From assembly GCA_016182965.1 (NCBI GenBank), contig JACPFM010000118.1, positions 1 to 47,984 of the forward strand: a DNA stretch of 47,984 nucleotides. Direction: 5' to 3'. The notes under the pieces were generated by a model. It had not been told where the DNA came from. It saw nothing but the letters and a program-made list of their open reading frames with translations, and made no database searches. How positions within the stretch are numbered: the first letter of the stretch is position 1; every line of letters begins with the position of its first letter. Origin of the DNA: Deltaproteobacteria bacterium. GTDB taxonomy: Bacteria; Myxococcota_A; Polyangia; Polyangiales; JADJMO01. Position numbers and translations under genes: made by a program. Positions 21,621-30,171 of the stretch are shown here, piece after piece.

Positions 21621-23120
21621 TTAGAGAAGCGTCAGCAGGTGATCTTTGATGCCCTGTCTCGTCGCTTCGTCTGGGGAATGTGCGAGCGCCCGCTCCCACA
21701 TCTCGACGGCCTTCAGCTTGAACCCTGCCTTCTGGTAGAGCACCGCCAGGTTCTTCAAGGCAGGGAAGTGCTTGCCGTTGATCTCGACCGCCGTCTCGAG
21801 CGCCTGGATCGCCTCGAAGATCTGGCCCTTCTTCCCGTGGACGAGGCCAAGGTGGTAGTGAAGCCGGTAGGCGAGCGGGTCGATGGACGACCCGCGCTTC
21901 AGATGCTCGATGGCCCCCTCGATGTCGCCCGACTGGTAGGCGGCGATGCCGGCCTGTAGGCACCTATCGGCCTCGGCGGAGATCTGCTCGCGCGAGCTCT
22001 TCTGTCCCTCGCCCTTCTTGGAGGCGATCGCCGTCTCGATGGCGCGCACCACCTCGGTGATGCGGAACGGCTTCTCGATGTACGCGTCGACGCCGTAGTT
22101 CTGCTTCAGGTCCTCGGCGTAGCGCCACCCGCGGTAGACGGCGCTGATCATGATGATGGGGATCTGCCCGTACTTCTGCGAGCCCTTGATGCGCCGGCAG
22201 ATCTCGAAGCCGTGCAGCTCCGGGAGCATCGCGTCGAGCACGATGAGATCGGGCACGTGCTCCTTCACCAGGCGCAGGGCGGTGGTGCCCCGATCGGCCT
22301 CGATGACGCGGTAGTTGCGATCGAGCAGCACGCGTTTGAGGAGCTTGCGGATGTCCTCTTCGTCGTCGACCACCAGCACCAGCGGCTGCCCCGGCGCCGC
22401 GCCCGGCCCGCCGAGCGCGCCGGGAGACGCGGAGATGGGCACCGCGGCGACCGTCGACAGCTCGCTGCCGCCGGCGAAATCGCCCTCGGTGAGATCGCTC
22501 GTCGCCGTCGACTCCATCTTCGGCGGCATCACCGACGGCATGCGGGCGGCCTCGCGCGCGGTCTCGCGAGCGGTCTCACGGCGAGGCGGCGGCGGACGCG
22601 CCGGACCGCGCGCCGCCGGCTCGGGCGTCGGCGGCCGCGACCGCCTCGCCTGGGGCGCCGCCGGCTCGGGCGTCGGAGAAGGCTGCGCGATGCCGAGCTT
22701 CACGAGGACCTCGTGCGGCACCTGCGGCCCGAGGAAATACGCCTCGCCCTGCAGGCGCAGCTCGTACGAGCGTTCGATGACGCGCGCGAGCGCCTTGGCC
22801 GGCGCGACGTACGGGAAGACGCGCTTGCCGGTGACGAACTCGAGCTCGTCGATCACCCGCTTGTCGTCGGGGTTCGACATCGCGAGGAAGATGCGCTCGT
22901 CCTGCACGAGCACCGGCAGCACGCCGTGGCGCGACGCGATCTCGCGAGGAAGCAGCGACAGGTGTTCGAGGGGGATGGCGACCTGCGTGAGGTCGAGCCC
23001 CGGGACCCCGTACTTCTCCGAAAGCGCGCGTAGCGCCTCGATCGACAGCGAGGGATCCGGGTCGAGCGTCGGCTGTTTTTGCAGCGCGAGCCGACCGAGC
23101 GGCTTTTTGTCGTTGCTCAT
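21621..23120 (-). CDS. GspE-N / receiver / TPR protein
   Basis: A 499-residue cytoplasmic protein. Residues 27-132 resemble the N-terminal domain of type II secretion and pilus ATPases (SLLPREIASRHGVLPVLVQDERIFLAMSNP...LEFVTGKRVFPYVAP). A Pro/Arg-rich linker follows to about 245. A receiver domain spans 247-368 with the acidic pair DDEED, the phosphoacceptor Asp296 and Lys350 in EKPF, all canonical. Three TPR-like repeats fill 382-490. The first, cyclic-di-GMP-binding half of an MshEN domain (RLGxxLxxxG) is not evident. It may be a scaffold controlled by phosphorylation; no cognate kinase is next to it. The ATG at 23120 starts divergently from the PilZ gene. Confidence 0.87.
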   Translation of the reverse strand: MSNDKKPLGRLALQKQPTLDPDPSLSIEALRALSEKYGVPGLDLTQVAIPLEHLSLLPREIASRHGVLPVLVQDERIFLAMSNPDDKRVIDELEFVTGKRVFPYVAPAKALARVIERSYELRLQGEAYFLGPQVPHEVLVKLGIAQPSPTPEPAAPQARRSRPPTPEPAARGPARPPPPRRETARETAREAARMPSVMPPKMESTATSDLTEGDFAGGSELSTVAAVPISASPGALGGPGAAPGQPLVLVVDDEEDIRKLLKRVLLDRNYRVIEADRGTTALRLVKEHVPDLIVLDAMLPELHGFEICRRIKGSQKYGQIPIIMISAVYRGWRYAEDLKQNYGVDAYIEKPFRITEVVRAIETAIASKKGEGQKSSREQISAEADRCLQAGIAAYQSGDIEGAIEHLKRGSSIDPLAYRLHYHLGLVHGKKGQIFEAIQALETAVEINGKHFPALKNLAVLYQKAGFKLKAVEMWERALAHSPDEATRQGIKDHLLTLL

Positions 23121-23195
23121 CGCGTTTGGGACGGCGCGCGCCGCCTATTCGGAGCGTATCCGACCGGCGCCGATCGTCCAACTGCCCCCGTCGAT

Positions 23196-23285
23196 CGTAC
23201 GCAGGCCTCCGGCCCGACCGTACGCAGGCCTCCGGCCCGACCGTCGCAGGCCTCCGACCCGACCATGCGCGGGCTTCCGCCGGAC
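23196..23285. repeat. short tandem repeat, 23-bp unit
   Basis: Two perfect 23-nt copies of CGTACGCAGGCCTCCGGCCC plus GAC (23196-23218, 23219-23241), a 22-nt variant (23242-23263) and a degenerate fourth unit to 23285. They sit in the 257-bp divergent gap between the receiver/TPR gene and the PilZ gene. Each unit contains a GGCCTCCGGCC near-palindrome. Confidence 0.85.
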
Positions 23286-23364
23286 CGAGTTGATCGGAAT
23301 CGAGACGGCGAGGAGTTCGGCTCCGCCGAAGGACGCGGAACTCGCTCGCGACCACGGCGTCGGC

Positions 23365-23370
23365 TAGTGT
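23365..23370 (+). promoter_or_regulatory. -10-like box just before a start codon
   Basis: TAGTGT ends 7 nt before the PilZ ATG, with no Shine-Dalgarno sequence. The -35 position is poor. It is consistent with a leaderless transcript. Confidence 0.3.
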
Positions 23371-23377
23371 TGCCGTA

Positions 23378-23800
23378 ATGCCCCCGGAGGATCCGCCGCC
23401 CGCGTCCGACCGACGCCAGGTCGACCGTCTCCCGATCGAGCTGCGGGTCGAGTACCGCCGCCTCAACTCGTTCTTCGCCGACTACACCAAGAACATCTCC
23501 AAGGGCGGGACCTTCATCCGCACCGCGAAGCCGCTGCCTCCGGGCACGGAGTTCGTCTTCGTCCTGATCATCCCGAAGCTCGAGGAGCCGCTGCGCCTCA
23601 ACGGCGAGGTCGTGTGGACGACCGACCCTTCGCGCGCGACCGACGAGCAGCCGGCGGGGATGGGCATCCGCTTCAAGTACCTCGACGACGCCGAGCGCCG
23701 CGTCACCGAAGACATCGTCGAGCGTCTGGTCAAAGAAGAGCTCGGAGGGCACATCTCCGAGCGCCTGCTCCGCGCGGCCAAGCCGACCGATCCGAAGTGA
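23378..23800 (+). CDS. PilZ domain protein (TIGR02266-type)
   Basis: A 140-residue single-domain PilZ protein. Both cyclic-di-GMP-binding motifs are visible: RQVDR (RxxxR, about residues 13-17) and NISKGG (the D/NxSxxG motif, about residues 45-50), followed by the beta-barrel strands FIRTAKPLPPGTEFVFVLIIP and LRLNGEVVWT and the closing GMGIRFKYL. The family is abundant in Myxococcota, where some members act in motility. It is divergent from the receiver/TPR gene and close to an HD-GYP protein, which supports a shared cyclic-di-GMP theme. Its TGA overlaps the GTG of the next gene, so the pair is coupled. Confidence 0.92.
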   Translation: MPPEDPPPASDRRQVDRLPIELRVEYRRLNSFFADYTKNISKGGTFIRTAKPLPPGTEFVFVLIIPKLEEPLRLNGEVVWTTDPSRATDEQPAGMGIRFKYLDDAERRVTEDIVERLVKEELGGHISERLLRAAKPTDPK

Positions 23801-24558
23801 ATCGCGCGATCGCTCCGGTCGTGGCGCTCTCGGTGACCGCGGCGTCCCTCCATCTCCTCGCGGCTCCTTCGAAACCAGCCAAGACGCCGCCCGGCCCCGA
23901 CGCCGCCGGCCCGCCGACGACGCTCAAGACGCCCGCCCGGGTAACGCGTGTCCGCATCGACGTGTCGCCCGGCGGCGCGGCGATCACGCACGAGGTGATC
24001 TTCGGGAAGGACGCGCTCGCCGTGAGCGGCGCCGGCGATCCCACGCTCTTCGTCGCCTTCACCGCGCAGGCGCGGCCGCTGGCGATCGAGGCGACGCGTC
24101 ACGCGCTCGGCGCCACCGGAGCCCTGGTCGAGGCGGGCGCGACGAAGGTCGAGATCATCGACGTCTTCGTCCGCCCGAAGACGGCGGCCGTCGTCCTCGG
24201 ACCGCCTGCCCAAGCGGGGCACGTGCTGCGTCTGCCGCGCGACGGGGCGCCGTTCGGGCTGCGGCTGCGCAGCGCCATCGCGACGCACGAGCTGGCCTCG
24301 CCCACGCGCACGGTCTCCATCCTCGCGCGGCTCGGCGTGCGCGGGCTCGGCCCGATGCCGGTCGAAGCGATCGAGATCGGCGCGATGCTCGGCGCGACGA
24401 TCCGCGGCGCGCGCGCGACCTACTGCGGGCCGGGCGCCGATCCGCGGCCGTTGACGGTGTCGTTCCCGGGCTATCCGTCGTCGCCCGCCGGCACGATCGC
24501 CCCGTCGACGGCGACGCGAACGAACGACGACGATCTGTGCGTCGACGTGCTGATCTAG
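23797..24558 (+). CDS. hypothetical exported protein coupled to PilZ gene
   Basis: A 253-residue protein starting at a GTG that overlaps the PilZ stop (GTGA). Residues 1-22 (VNRAIAPVVALSVTAASLHLLAA) look like a signal peptide, followed by a Pro-rich spacer. The rest is beta-rich with alternating hydrophobic strands (VTRVRIDVSPGGAAITHEVIFG, ALVEAGATKVEIIDVFVRPKTAAVVLG). Two Cys near the end (YCGPGAD, DDLCVDVLI) may form a disulfide. Not recognised. The coupling suggests that it is made with the PilZ protein, though one is cytoplasmic and the other exported. Confidence 0.72.
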   Translation: MNRAIAPVVALSVTAASLHLLAAPSKPAKTPPGPDAAGPPTTLKTPARVTRVRIDVSPGGAAITHEVIFGKDALAVSGAGDPTLFVAFTAQARPLAIEATRHALGATGALVEAGATKVEIIDVFVRPKTAAVVLGPPAQAGHVLRLPRDGAPFGLRLRSAIATHELASPTRTVSILARLGVRGLGPMPVEAIEIGAMLGATIRGARATYCGPGADPRPLTVSFPGYPSSPAGTIAPSTATRTNDDDLCVDVLI

Positions 24559-24606
24559 GTGGGCCGCGGCGCGATTCTCGGGCGGGGGCCGGGTCGCCGC
24601 TCGCGA

Positions 24607-24790
24607 CGACCGGGTCATCAGTCGTCAGTCGTCAGTGGGTTGCGAGTCTTCGTCGAGGTTGGTCGAAGGTCGAAGGTCGAAGGTCGAAGGTCGAACCAGG
24701 GGCCCAGCCCCTGGAACCCCGTGGACACGGGCTCTCGATTCCACCTTCGACCTCTTCTTCTCAAGACTGATGACTGACGACTGACGACTC
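24607..24790. repeat. intergenic element B: nested inverted repeats with AGTCGTC ends
   Basis: The left end has GGGTCATC followed by two AGTCGTC copies (24613-24633); the right end has AAGACT, GATGACT and two GACGACT copies (24763-24789), i.e. the inverse. Inside are five tandem GGTCGAA copies (24661-24695) facing an inverted TTCGACC (24747-24753), and at the core a perfect hairpin CCAGGGGC-CCA-GCCCCTGG (24696-24714). The whole can fold as a long stem. It lies 49 nt past the stop of the gene at 23797, in a 298-bp gap with no gene. No transposase is present. Confidence 0.82.
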
Positions 24791-24821
24791 CGAATGGCCC
24801 GCAAGTGCTTGATCCATCTCA

Positions 24822-24840
24822 CTTGACACGACGCGTCAAG
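24822..24840. promoter_or_regulatory. inverted repeat before a lipoprotein gene
   Basis: CTTGAC-ACGACGC-GTCAAG, 6-bp perfect arms, 16 nt before the ATG at 24857. It contains a perfect TTGACA (24823-24828), but no -10 box is seen at the proper distance. It could be an operator or part of a promoter. Confidence 0.3.
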
Positions 24841-24856
24841 AACCCACCCTCGCGTC

Positions 24857-25444
24857 ATGTCACGAGAGCTTCTTCCTCTGGTCGTCGTGCCGCTCGTCCT
24901 GGGCTGCACGGCCGAAATCCCGCAGTTCGACGACGATCCGCGCCCCGAGGTCTGCGGAGGGGCGGTGTGCTTCCCGCCCGACCACGTGCAGGTCCGTCAC
25001 TGGGGCGACGGCGAGGTCGAGCTGGCCGCCTGGCGCGGCGATCGCGCCGAGGGCGAGCCCGTGACCTGCGAGCTCCCGCGCGCCGGCAAGCAGCCGATCC
25101 CCGGCATGGCGATCGTCGTGGAGCTGCACCGGCCGCGACCGGGCGCGCGTTTGCATGTGGTCTCCGCCGCGCAGGTCCAGGCGAACGCGGGCGCCGAGAA
25201 CGACGCGTCCGACGAGCCCTACGCGCCCGTCCGCGCCATCCGCGTCGATCCCCTCACCGGTCGCGCGCTCGCCGACGAAGAGGGCGTCGCAGGGGAGATC
25301 GTGGTGCTCGACCTCGACTCGGCGGCCGGTCGGCTGCGCGTGCGCATCCGCGCGCGTTGGTCGAGCGGCATCAGCGGCGAGCAAGTGCTCGACGTCGAGG
25401 GCTGGCCGGCTTGCACGGCGCCGCTGCAGGCGCGGGCCGCATAG
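24857..25444 (+). CDS. hypothetical lipoprotein
   Basis: A 195-residue protein with a clear lipoprotein signal (MSRELLPLVVVPLVLGC; Cys17). The mature part has Cys pairs (VCGGAVCF), a strand-rich middle (AIVVELHRPRPGARLHVVSAAQ) and a late Cys (WPACTAP). No family recognised. It stands alone: element B lies upstream, and the NtrC-type regulator converges from downstream with a 12-bp gap. Confidence 0.7.
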   Translation: MSRELLPLVVVPLVLGCTAEIPQFDDDPRPEVCGGAVCFPPDHVQVRHWGDGEVELAAWRGDRAEGEPVTCELPRAGKQPIPGMAIVVELHRPRPGARLHVVSAAQVQANAGAENDASDEPYAPVRAIRVDPLTGRALADEEGVAGEIVVLDLDSAAGRLRVRIRARWSSGISGEQVLDVEGWPACTAPLQARAA

Positions 25445-25456
25445 GCCGCGGCGAGG

Positions 25457-26842
<1,386 letters not shown>

Positions 26843-27054
26843 TAACCCCACCCCAGCCGGGAACGTGGAGACTAGCGACCCGCGGGCCCGGCGTCGCCCC
26901 CCTCGACGCGATCGCGCTGCGTTTCGCGGGCGGCCGAACGTTGTACGGCCGCGCTCGATGCGGGGAAGCGTTAGAACCGGGAGAAGTGGAAAAACCGAAA
27001 GAAGGGGTGACAATTCCCCTTGTGGTAGCGCTCCTTTCGGGCACAGTGCGCGGC

Positions 27055-27720
27055 ATGGTGAGCTCGCCCCGCGCGCAAGCGCGAGCCGCCGCGGCGCCCC
27101 AGTTTCCGCCCGGCGAACGGTTCCTGACGGTCGGTGTCGTCGCGGAGTACTTCGGCGTCACGGAGGTCACGATCAAGAACTGGGTCGACGCCGGACAGCT
27201 GGCGGCGGCCCGGACGGTCGGCGGTCACCGCCGCATCGCAGCCTCTTCCGTAGCGAAGCTGCTCGAGCAGCAGGGGCGACCGGTGCCCGCCGTGCTCTCG
27301 CGTCGCAAGCCGCTGGTCGTCGTGATCGAGTCGGAGTCCGGCTGGTCGCGGTCGGTGAAGCGGGCGCTCGCCAGCCGCATGCGCGTCGAGCTCGAGAGCG
27401 ACCCCTACGCCGCGCTGCTCGCCGTCGCCCGCCTGCAGCCCGAGGTGGTGGTCGTCGACCTGCAGCTCTCGCAGCCCGAGATGCGGAGGCTGATTCACGC
27501 GCTGCGCTCCGATCCGCAGACCCGGTCGATCGACGTCGTGGCGACCGGCGCGGGTTCGGGTGACGCGAAGGCGGTCGCCCCGCTCCTCACCGCGCCGGGC
27601 GCGCCGCGCGGCAGCGGCTCGGTCTCGTCCGTGAAGCGCGGCGACCTCGACACCTTCGTCGACACGGTCGTGGGCCGCGCCGAGCGGCCGAGCGCGGCCC
27701 CTCGCGCGCGCCGCCGCTGA
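27055..27720 (+). CDS. HTH (MerR/excisionase-like) protein with receiver-like domain
   Basis: A 221-residue protein. Residues ~24-68 are a MerR/excisionase-type winged helix (FLTVGVVAEYFGVTEVTIKNWVDAGQLAAARTVGGHRRI). Residues ~84-165 resemble a receiver (PLVVVIESESGWSRSVKRAL...PEVVVVDLQLSQPEMRRLI), with an Asp at the phosphoacceptor position but without the usual N-terminal acidic pair and conserved Lys. The C-terminus is basic. A domain order with HTH first and an atypical receiver second is unusual. The ATG at 27055 is chosen; the same frame is open from 26941 but that part is not protein-like. A hairpin AAGGGG/CCCCTT (27002-27021) lies upstream. Confidence 0.78.
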   Translation: MVSSPRAQARAAAAPQFPPGERFLTVGVVAEYFGVTEVTIKNWVDAGQLAAARTVGGHRRIAASSVAKLLEQQGRPVPAVLSRRKPLVVVIESESGWSRSVKRALASRMRVELESDPYAALLAVARLQPEVVVVDLQLSQPEMRRLIHALRSDPQTRSIDVVATGAGSGDAKAVAPLLTAPGAPRGSGSVSSVKRGDLDTFVDTVVGRAERPSAAPRARRR

Positions 27721-27743
27721 CAGGCCGTGATACGCAAGCCCCG

Positions 27744-28595
27744 GTGATCACGGGGCGCGTCATCCAGGGTGACAACCTCGAGGTGCTCGCGCGCCTGCCG
27801 CCGGCGTTCGCGCGGCTCGCCTACCTCGATCCCCCCTTCAACACCGGCCGGGTGCAGGCCCGCCGGCGCTTCCGCGCGCGCTCCAGGAGAGAGGGCGAGG
27901 GGGAGGGCGAGGGCGATCGCGGCGGCTTCCGCGGCCTGCGCTACCGGGTCGAGCCGGTCGAGAGCGGCGCGTTCGACGACGATTTCGACGACTACCTCGC
28001 GTTCCTCCTCCCGCGCATCGAGGCGACGGTGCGGTGTCTGACGCCCGACGGCTCGCTGTTCGTCCACCTCGACGTCCGGGAGGTGCACTACGTCAAGGTC
28101 GCGCTCGACCGCATGCTCGGTCGCGATCGCTTCCTCAACGAGATCGTCTGGGCCTACGACTTCGGCGGGAGATCGCGCTCGCGGTGGCCCGCCAAGCACG
28201 ACACCATCCTCTGGTACGTCCTCGATCCGCGGCGCTACGTGTTCGAGCGCGAGGCGATGGACCGAATCCCGTACATGGCGCCGGGGCTGGTCTCGAAGGA
28301 GAAGGCGGCGCGCGGAAAGACGCCGACCGACGTGTGGTGGCAGACGATCGTGCCGACCAACGGCAAGGAGAAGACCGGCTATCCGACGCAGAAGCCGATG
28401 GCCGTGCTCGAGCGGATCGTGAAGGTCCACTCGCGCGCGGGCGACATTGTGCTGGATCCATTTGCGGGCAGCGGCACGACCGGTGAGGCCGCCGCCCGGC
28501 ACGGGCGAGGCTTCCTGCTGGTCGACCAGGGCGACGAGGCCATCGCCGTGATGCGTCGTCGACTCGCGCCGTGGCAGCCGGTGGTGGAGCGCTGA
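27744..28595 (+). CDS. solitary site-specific DNA methyltransferase (beta class)
   Basis: A 283-residue methyltransferase that probably methylates adenine N6 or cytosine N4. The catalytic motif IV is DPPF (29-32, YLDPPFNTG), followed by the variable target-recognition part and, near the C-terminus, TQKP (motif X) and the SAM-binding motif I DPFAGSGTTG (237-246). This order defines the beta class. Residues ~48-60 are a low-complexity RREGEGEGEGDRGG insert. The start is GTG at 27744, 23 nt after the HTH gene, so they may be cotranscribed. No endonuclease gene is adjacent; a second methyltransferase of a different type lies at 31991. Confidence 0.88.
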   Translation: MITGRVIQGDNLEVLARLPPAFARLAYLDPPFNTGRVQARRRFRARSRREGEGEGEGDRGGFRGLRYRVEPVESGAFDDDFDDYLAFLLPRIEATVRCLTPDGSLFVHLDVREVHYVKVALDRMLGRDRFLNEIVWAYDFGGRSRSRWPAKHDTILWYVLDPRRYVFEREAMDRIPYMAPGLVSKEKAARGKTPTDVWWQTIVPTNGKEKTGYPTQKPMAVLERIVKVHSRAGDIVLDPFAGSGTTGEAAARHGRGFLLVDQGDEAIAVMRRRLAPWQPVVER

Positions 28596-28632
28596 ATTGT
28601 TCGATTCGAGCGCCCTCGCGCCCCCGCGCCCT

Positions 28633-28652
28633 CTCCCGCTCGGAAGCGGGAG
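28633..28652. terminator. hairpin between methyltransferase and tRNA-Ser
   Basis: Perfect 8-bp stem CTCCCGCT/AGCGGGAG with loop CGGA, in the 76-bp gap between two converging genes. No T-run. It may end transcription from either side. Confidence 0.4.
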
Positions 28653-28671
28653 CGGGAGCGGGTGCAATCGG

Positions 28672-28759
28672 CGGAGAGGGCGGGATTCGAACCCGCGGTT
28701 CCGGGTTAGGGAACGCCCGCTTAGCAAGCGGGTACCTTCGGCCTCTCGGTCACCTCTCC
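28672..28759 (-). tRNA. tRNA-Ser (anticodon GCU)
   Basis: An 88-nt class II tRNA. Acceptor arms GGAGAGG/CCTCTCC pair exactly, with discriminator G as expected for serine. The anticodon arm CCCGC-TTGCTAA-GCGGG carries GCT, the long variable arm pairs GTTCC/GGAAC and the T arm contains GGTTCGAATCC. CCA is not encoded. It reads AGC/AGU codons. Confidence 0.95.
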
Positions 28760-28785
28760 AGAGCCGTCTCGGCGAAGGACGGCGA

Positions 28786-28813
28786 TCCATACACGATGTG
28801 TTCCCGCTGACAA
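28786..28813 (-). promoter_or_regulatory. candidate tRNA-Ser(GCU) promoter
   Basis: Minus strand: TTGTCA (28813-28808), 16-nt spacer, TATGGA (28791-28786), with a predicted start about 20 nt before the tRNA. The -35 matches 5 of 6 and the -10 only 3 of 6. Confidence 0.4.
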
Positions 28814-28924
28814 GCACGAGCAGCGTCCGTCCCGGTTCGAGGCTCCATTTATTTCGGGAGGGGGGCTCAAGTCCTCGCCGACGACGGCCGTATTCGATTG
28901 TGCTGAGGGGGTACGGACGGCGGC

Positions 28925-29494
28925 ATGGACCAGCTCGCAACAACTGGACGCATTGCTTGGATCGACGGGGACGTTGCCCGACGCGCGCGCGTGCGCTCTT
29001 GGGCGGACGGGATCTGTTCGATCGTCGAATACGAGCCCGATGGGCACCTGGAGGAGTTCGACGCGTTCGTCATCGACGCGGCGCACCCGCGCATCTCGGT
29101 CGAGCGCTTCATCGCCGACCTCCGACAGCGCGGCCTCGACACGCCGGTGCTCGTCATCGTGACGGACAAATCGCAGATCGGCCCCGCGCTGCGCGCCGGC
29201 GCGTGGGACGTGCTGCGTGAGCCGTTCGAGCGCGAGTGCTGCGAGGCGGCCATCCGCCGCGTGCGCGAGCGTCAGTCGCTGACCAAGACGGTCCGCGCGC
29301 TGCAGCTGCAGCTGGCGGGCATCGAGGAGCAGCACGGCGTCGTTCCGCTGCGTGAGCTCGAGCGGCGCGCGATCGAGAAGGCGCTCGCCGCCACGCGCGG
29401 CAGCGTCGAGAAGGCGGCGCGCATGCTCGGCATGGGCCGCGCCACGCTGTACCGAAGGCTCGCGACGATGTCGGCCAGGCCGGGCAGCGCCTAG
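28925..29494 (+). CDS. receiver-like / Fis-type HTH regulator without AAA+ domain
   Basis: A 189-residue protein. Residues 8-115 resemble a receiver (IAWIDGDVARRARVRSW, AFVIDAAHP with Asp51, VLVIVTDKS), but the conserved KPF is REPF, so the Lys is lost. Residues 148-183 form a Fis-type helix-turn-helix (AIEKALAATRGSVEKAARMLGMGRATLYRRL), as at the end of NtrC proteins, but the AAA+ domain is missing, as in the PrrA/ActR group. It therefore probably binds DNA without sigma-54 activation. Its stop abuts that of the next, convergent gene (stops at 29492-29494 and 29495-29497). Confidence 0.82.
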   Translation: MDQLATTGRIAWIDGDVARRARVRSWADGICSIVEYEPDGHLEEFDAFVIDAAHPRISVERFIADLRQRGLDTPVLVIVTDKSQIGPALRAGAWDVLREPFERECCEAAIRRVRERQSLTKTVRALQLQLAGIEEQHGVVPLRELERRAIEKALAATRGSVEKAARMLGMGRATLYRRLATMSARPGSA

Positions 29495-30157
29495 CTAGGG
29501 CTTGTCGCACTCGAAGAGCGTGTCCATCGACGCGAGCTCCACCGAGAGCCGGCCGGGGACCTTCTTCTTGCCGTCCTTCTTGCCGGGGGTGACGGTCACC
29601 GTCCACGCGGGCACGCCCTGGTAGCCGGTCTCGTCCGCGCAGTCGGCGAGCTCCTTCTTCCAGTCGCCGGAGCCGGCGTAGACGGTGCCGTCGGGGCAGG
29701 TGACCTTCTTCGACGTCTCGTCGTAGTCGAGCTTCACCGTGCCCTCGGCGATCGTGACCGAGAGCGAGCCTGCGCCGCGGCCCTCCTCGCTCGGCGGACG
29801 CTCGACGGTCGCGGCGATCTCGGCGCACTTCTTGTCGCCCTTGCCGATGAACACCTCGCGCACCTCGCACGTCGCGTCGGGATCGCAGGGCGCTCCGAGC
29901 TTCACCGCGATGTCGTCGGGCAGCCTGCACAGGGACGCGTCGTCCTTCATCAGCTTGCCGGGAGCGCCGGGCTTCCCGCCGAGGCAGCCGGCGACCTTCG
30001 CGGTCACGGTGCGCCAGCAGTTGGCGACGTCGCGCGCGAAGGCGCAGTCGAGCTTCTTCTCCTTGGACTCGACGACCTTCGGCGGGGCGGGCGTCGGCTT
30101 CGGCTCTGCGGCGCAGGCGGCGAGGATCAGCGGGAGCGCGAGCGCGAGGCGGGTCAT
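29495..30157 (-). CDS. hypothetical Cys-rich lipoprotein
   Basis: A 220-residue protein from the ATG at 30157 (MTRLALALPLILAAC, lipobox LAAC, Cys15). A Lys/Pro linker is followed by several Cys (DCAFARDVANCW, GCLGG, SLCRLPDD, PCDPDATCEV), likely disulfides, and a strand-rich C-terminal half (GSLSVTIAEGTVKLDYDETSKKVTCPDGTVYAG). Not recognised. The frame opens slightly further up, but that start would spoil the signal peptide. The SAM methyltransferase gene ends 14 nt upstream, so they may be cotranscribed. Confidence 0.72.
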   Translation of the reverse strand: MTRLALALPLILAACAAEPKPTPAPPKVVESKEKKLDCAFARDVANCWRTVTAKVAGCLGGKPGAPGKLMKDDASLCRLPDDIAVKLGAPCDPDATCEVREVFIGKGDKKCAEIAATVERPPSEEGRGAGSLSVTIAEGTVKLDYDETSKKVTCPDGTVYAGSGDWKKELADCADETGYQGVPAWTVTVTPGKKDGKKKVPGRLSVELASMDTLFECDKP

Positions 30158-30171
30158 GCCCCAAGCGTCGA

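Noticed and set aside
24607..24790. Element B as a complete insertion sequence
   Set aside because: Only about 180 bp and no transposase frame; at most a MITE-like remnant.
26941..27054. N-terminal extension of the HTH protein from an upstream TTG
   Set aside because: The extra 38 codons are low in protein-like character and cover the probable promoter; the ATG at 27055 is preferred.
27744..28595. Restriction-modification system around the beta-class methyltransferase
   Set aside because: No nuclease-like gene on either side; neighbours are an HTH protein and a tRNA.
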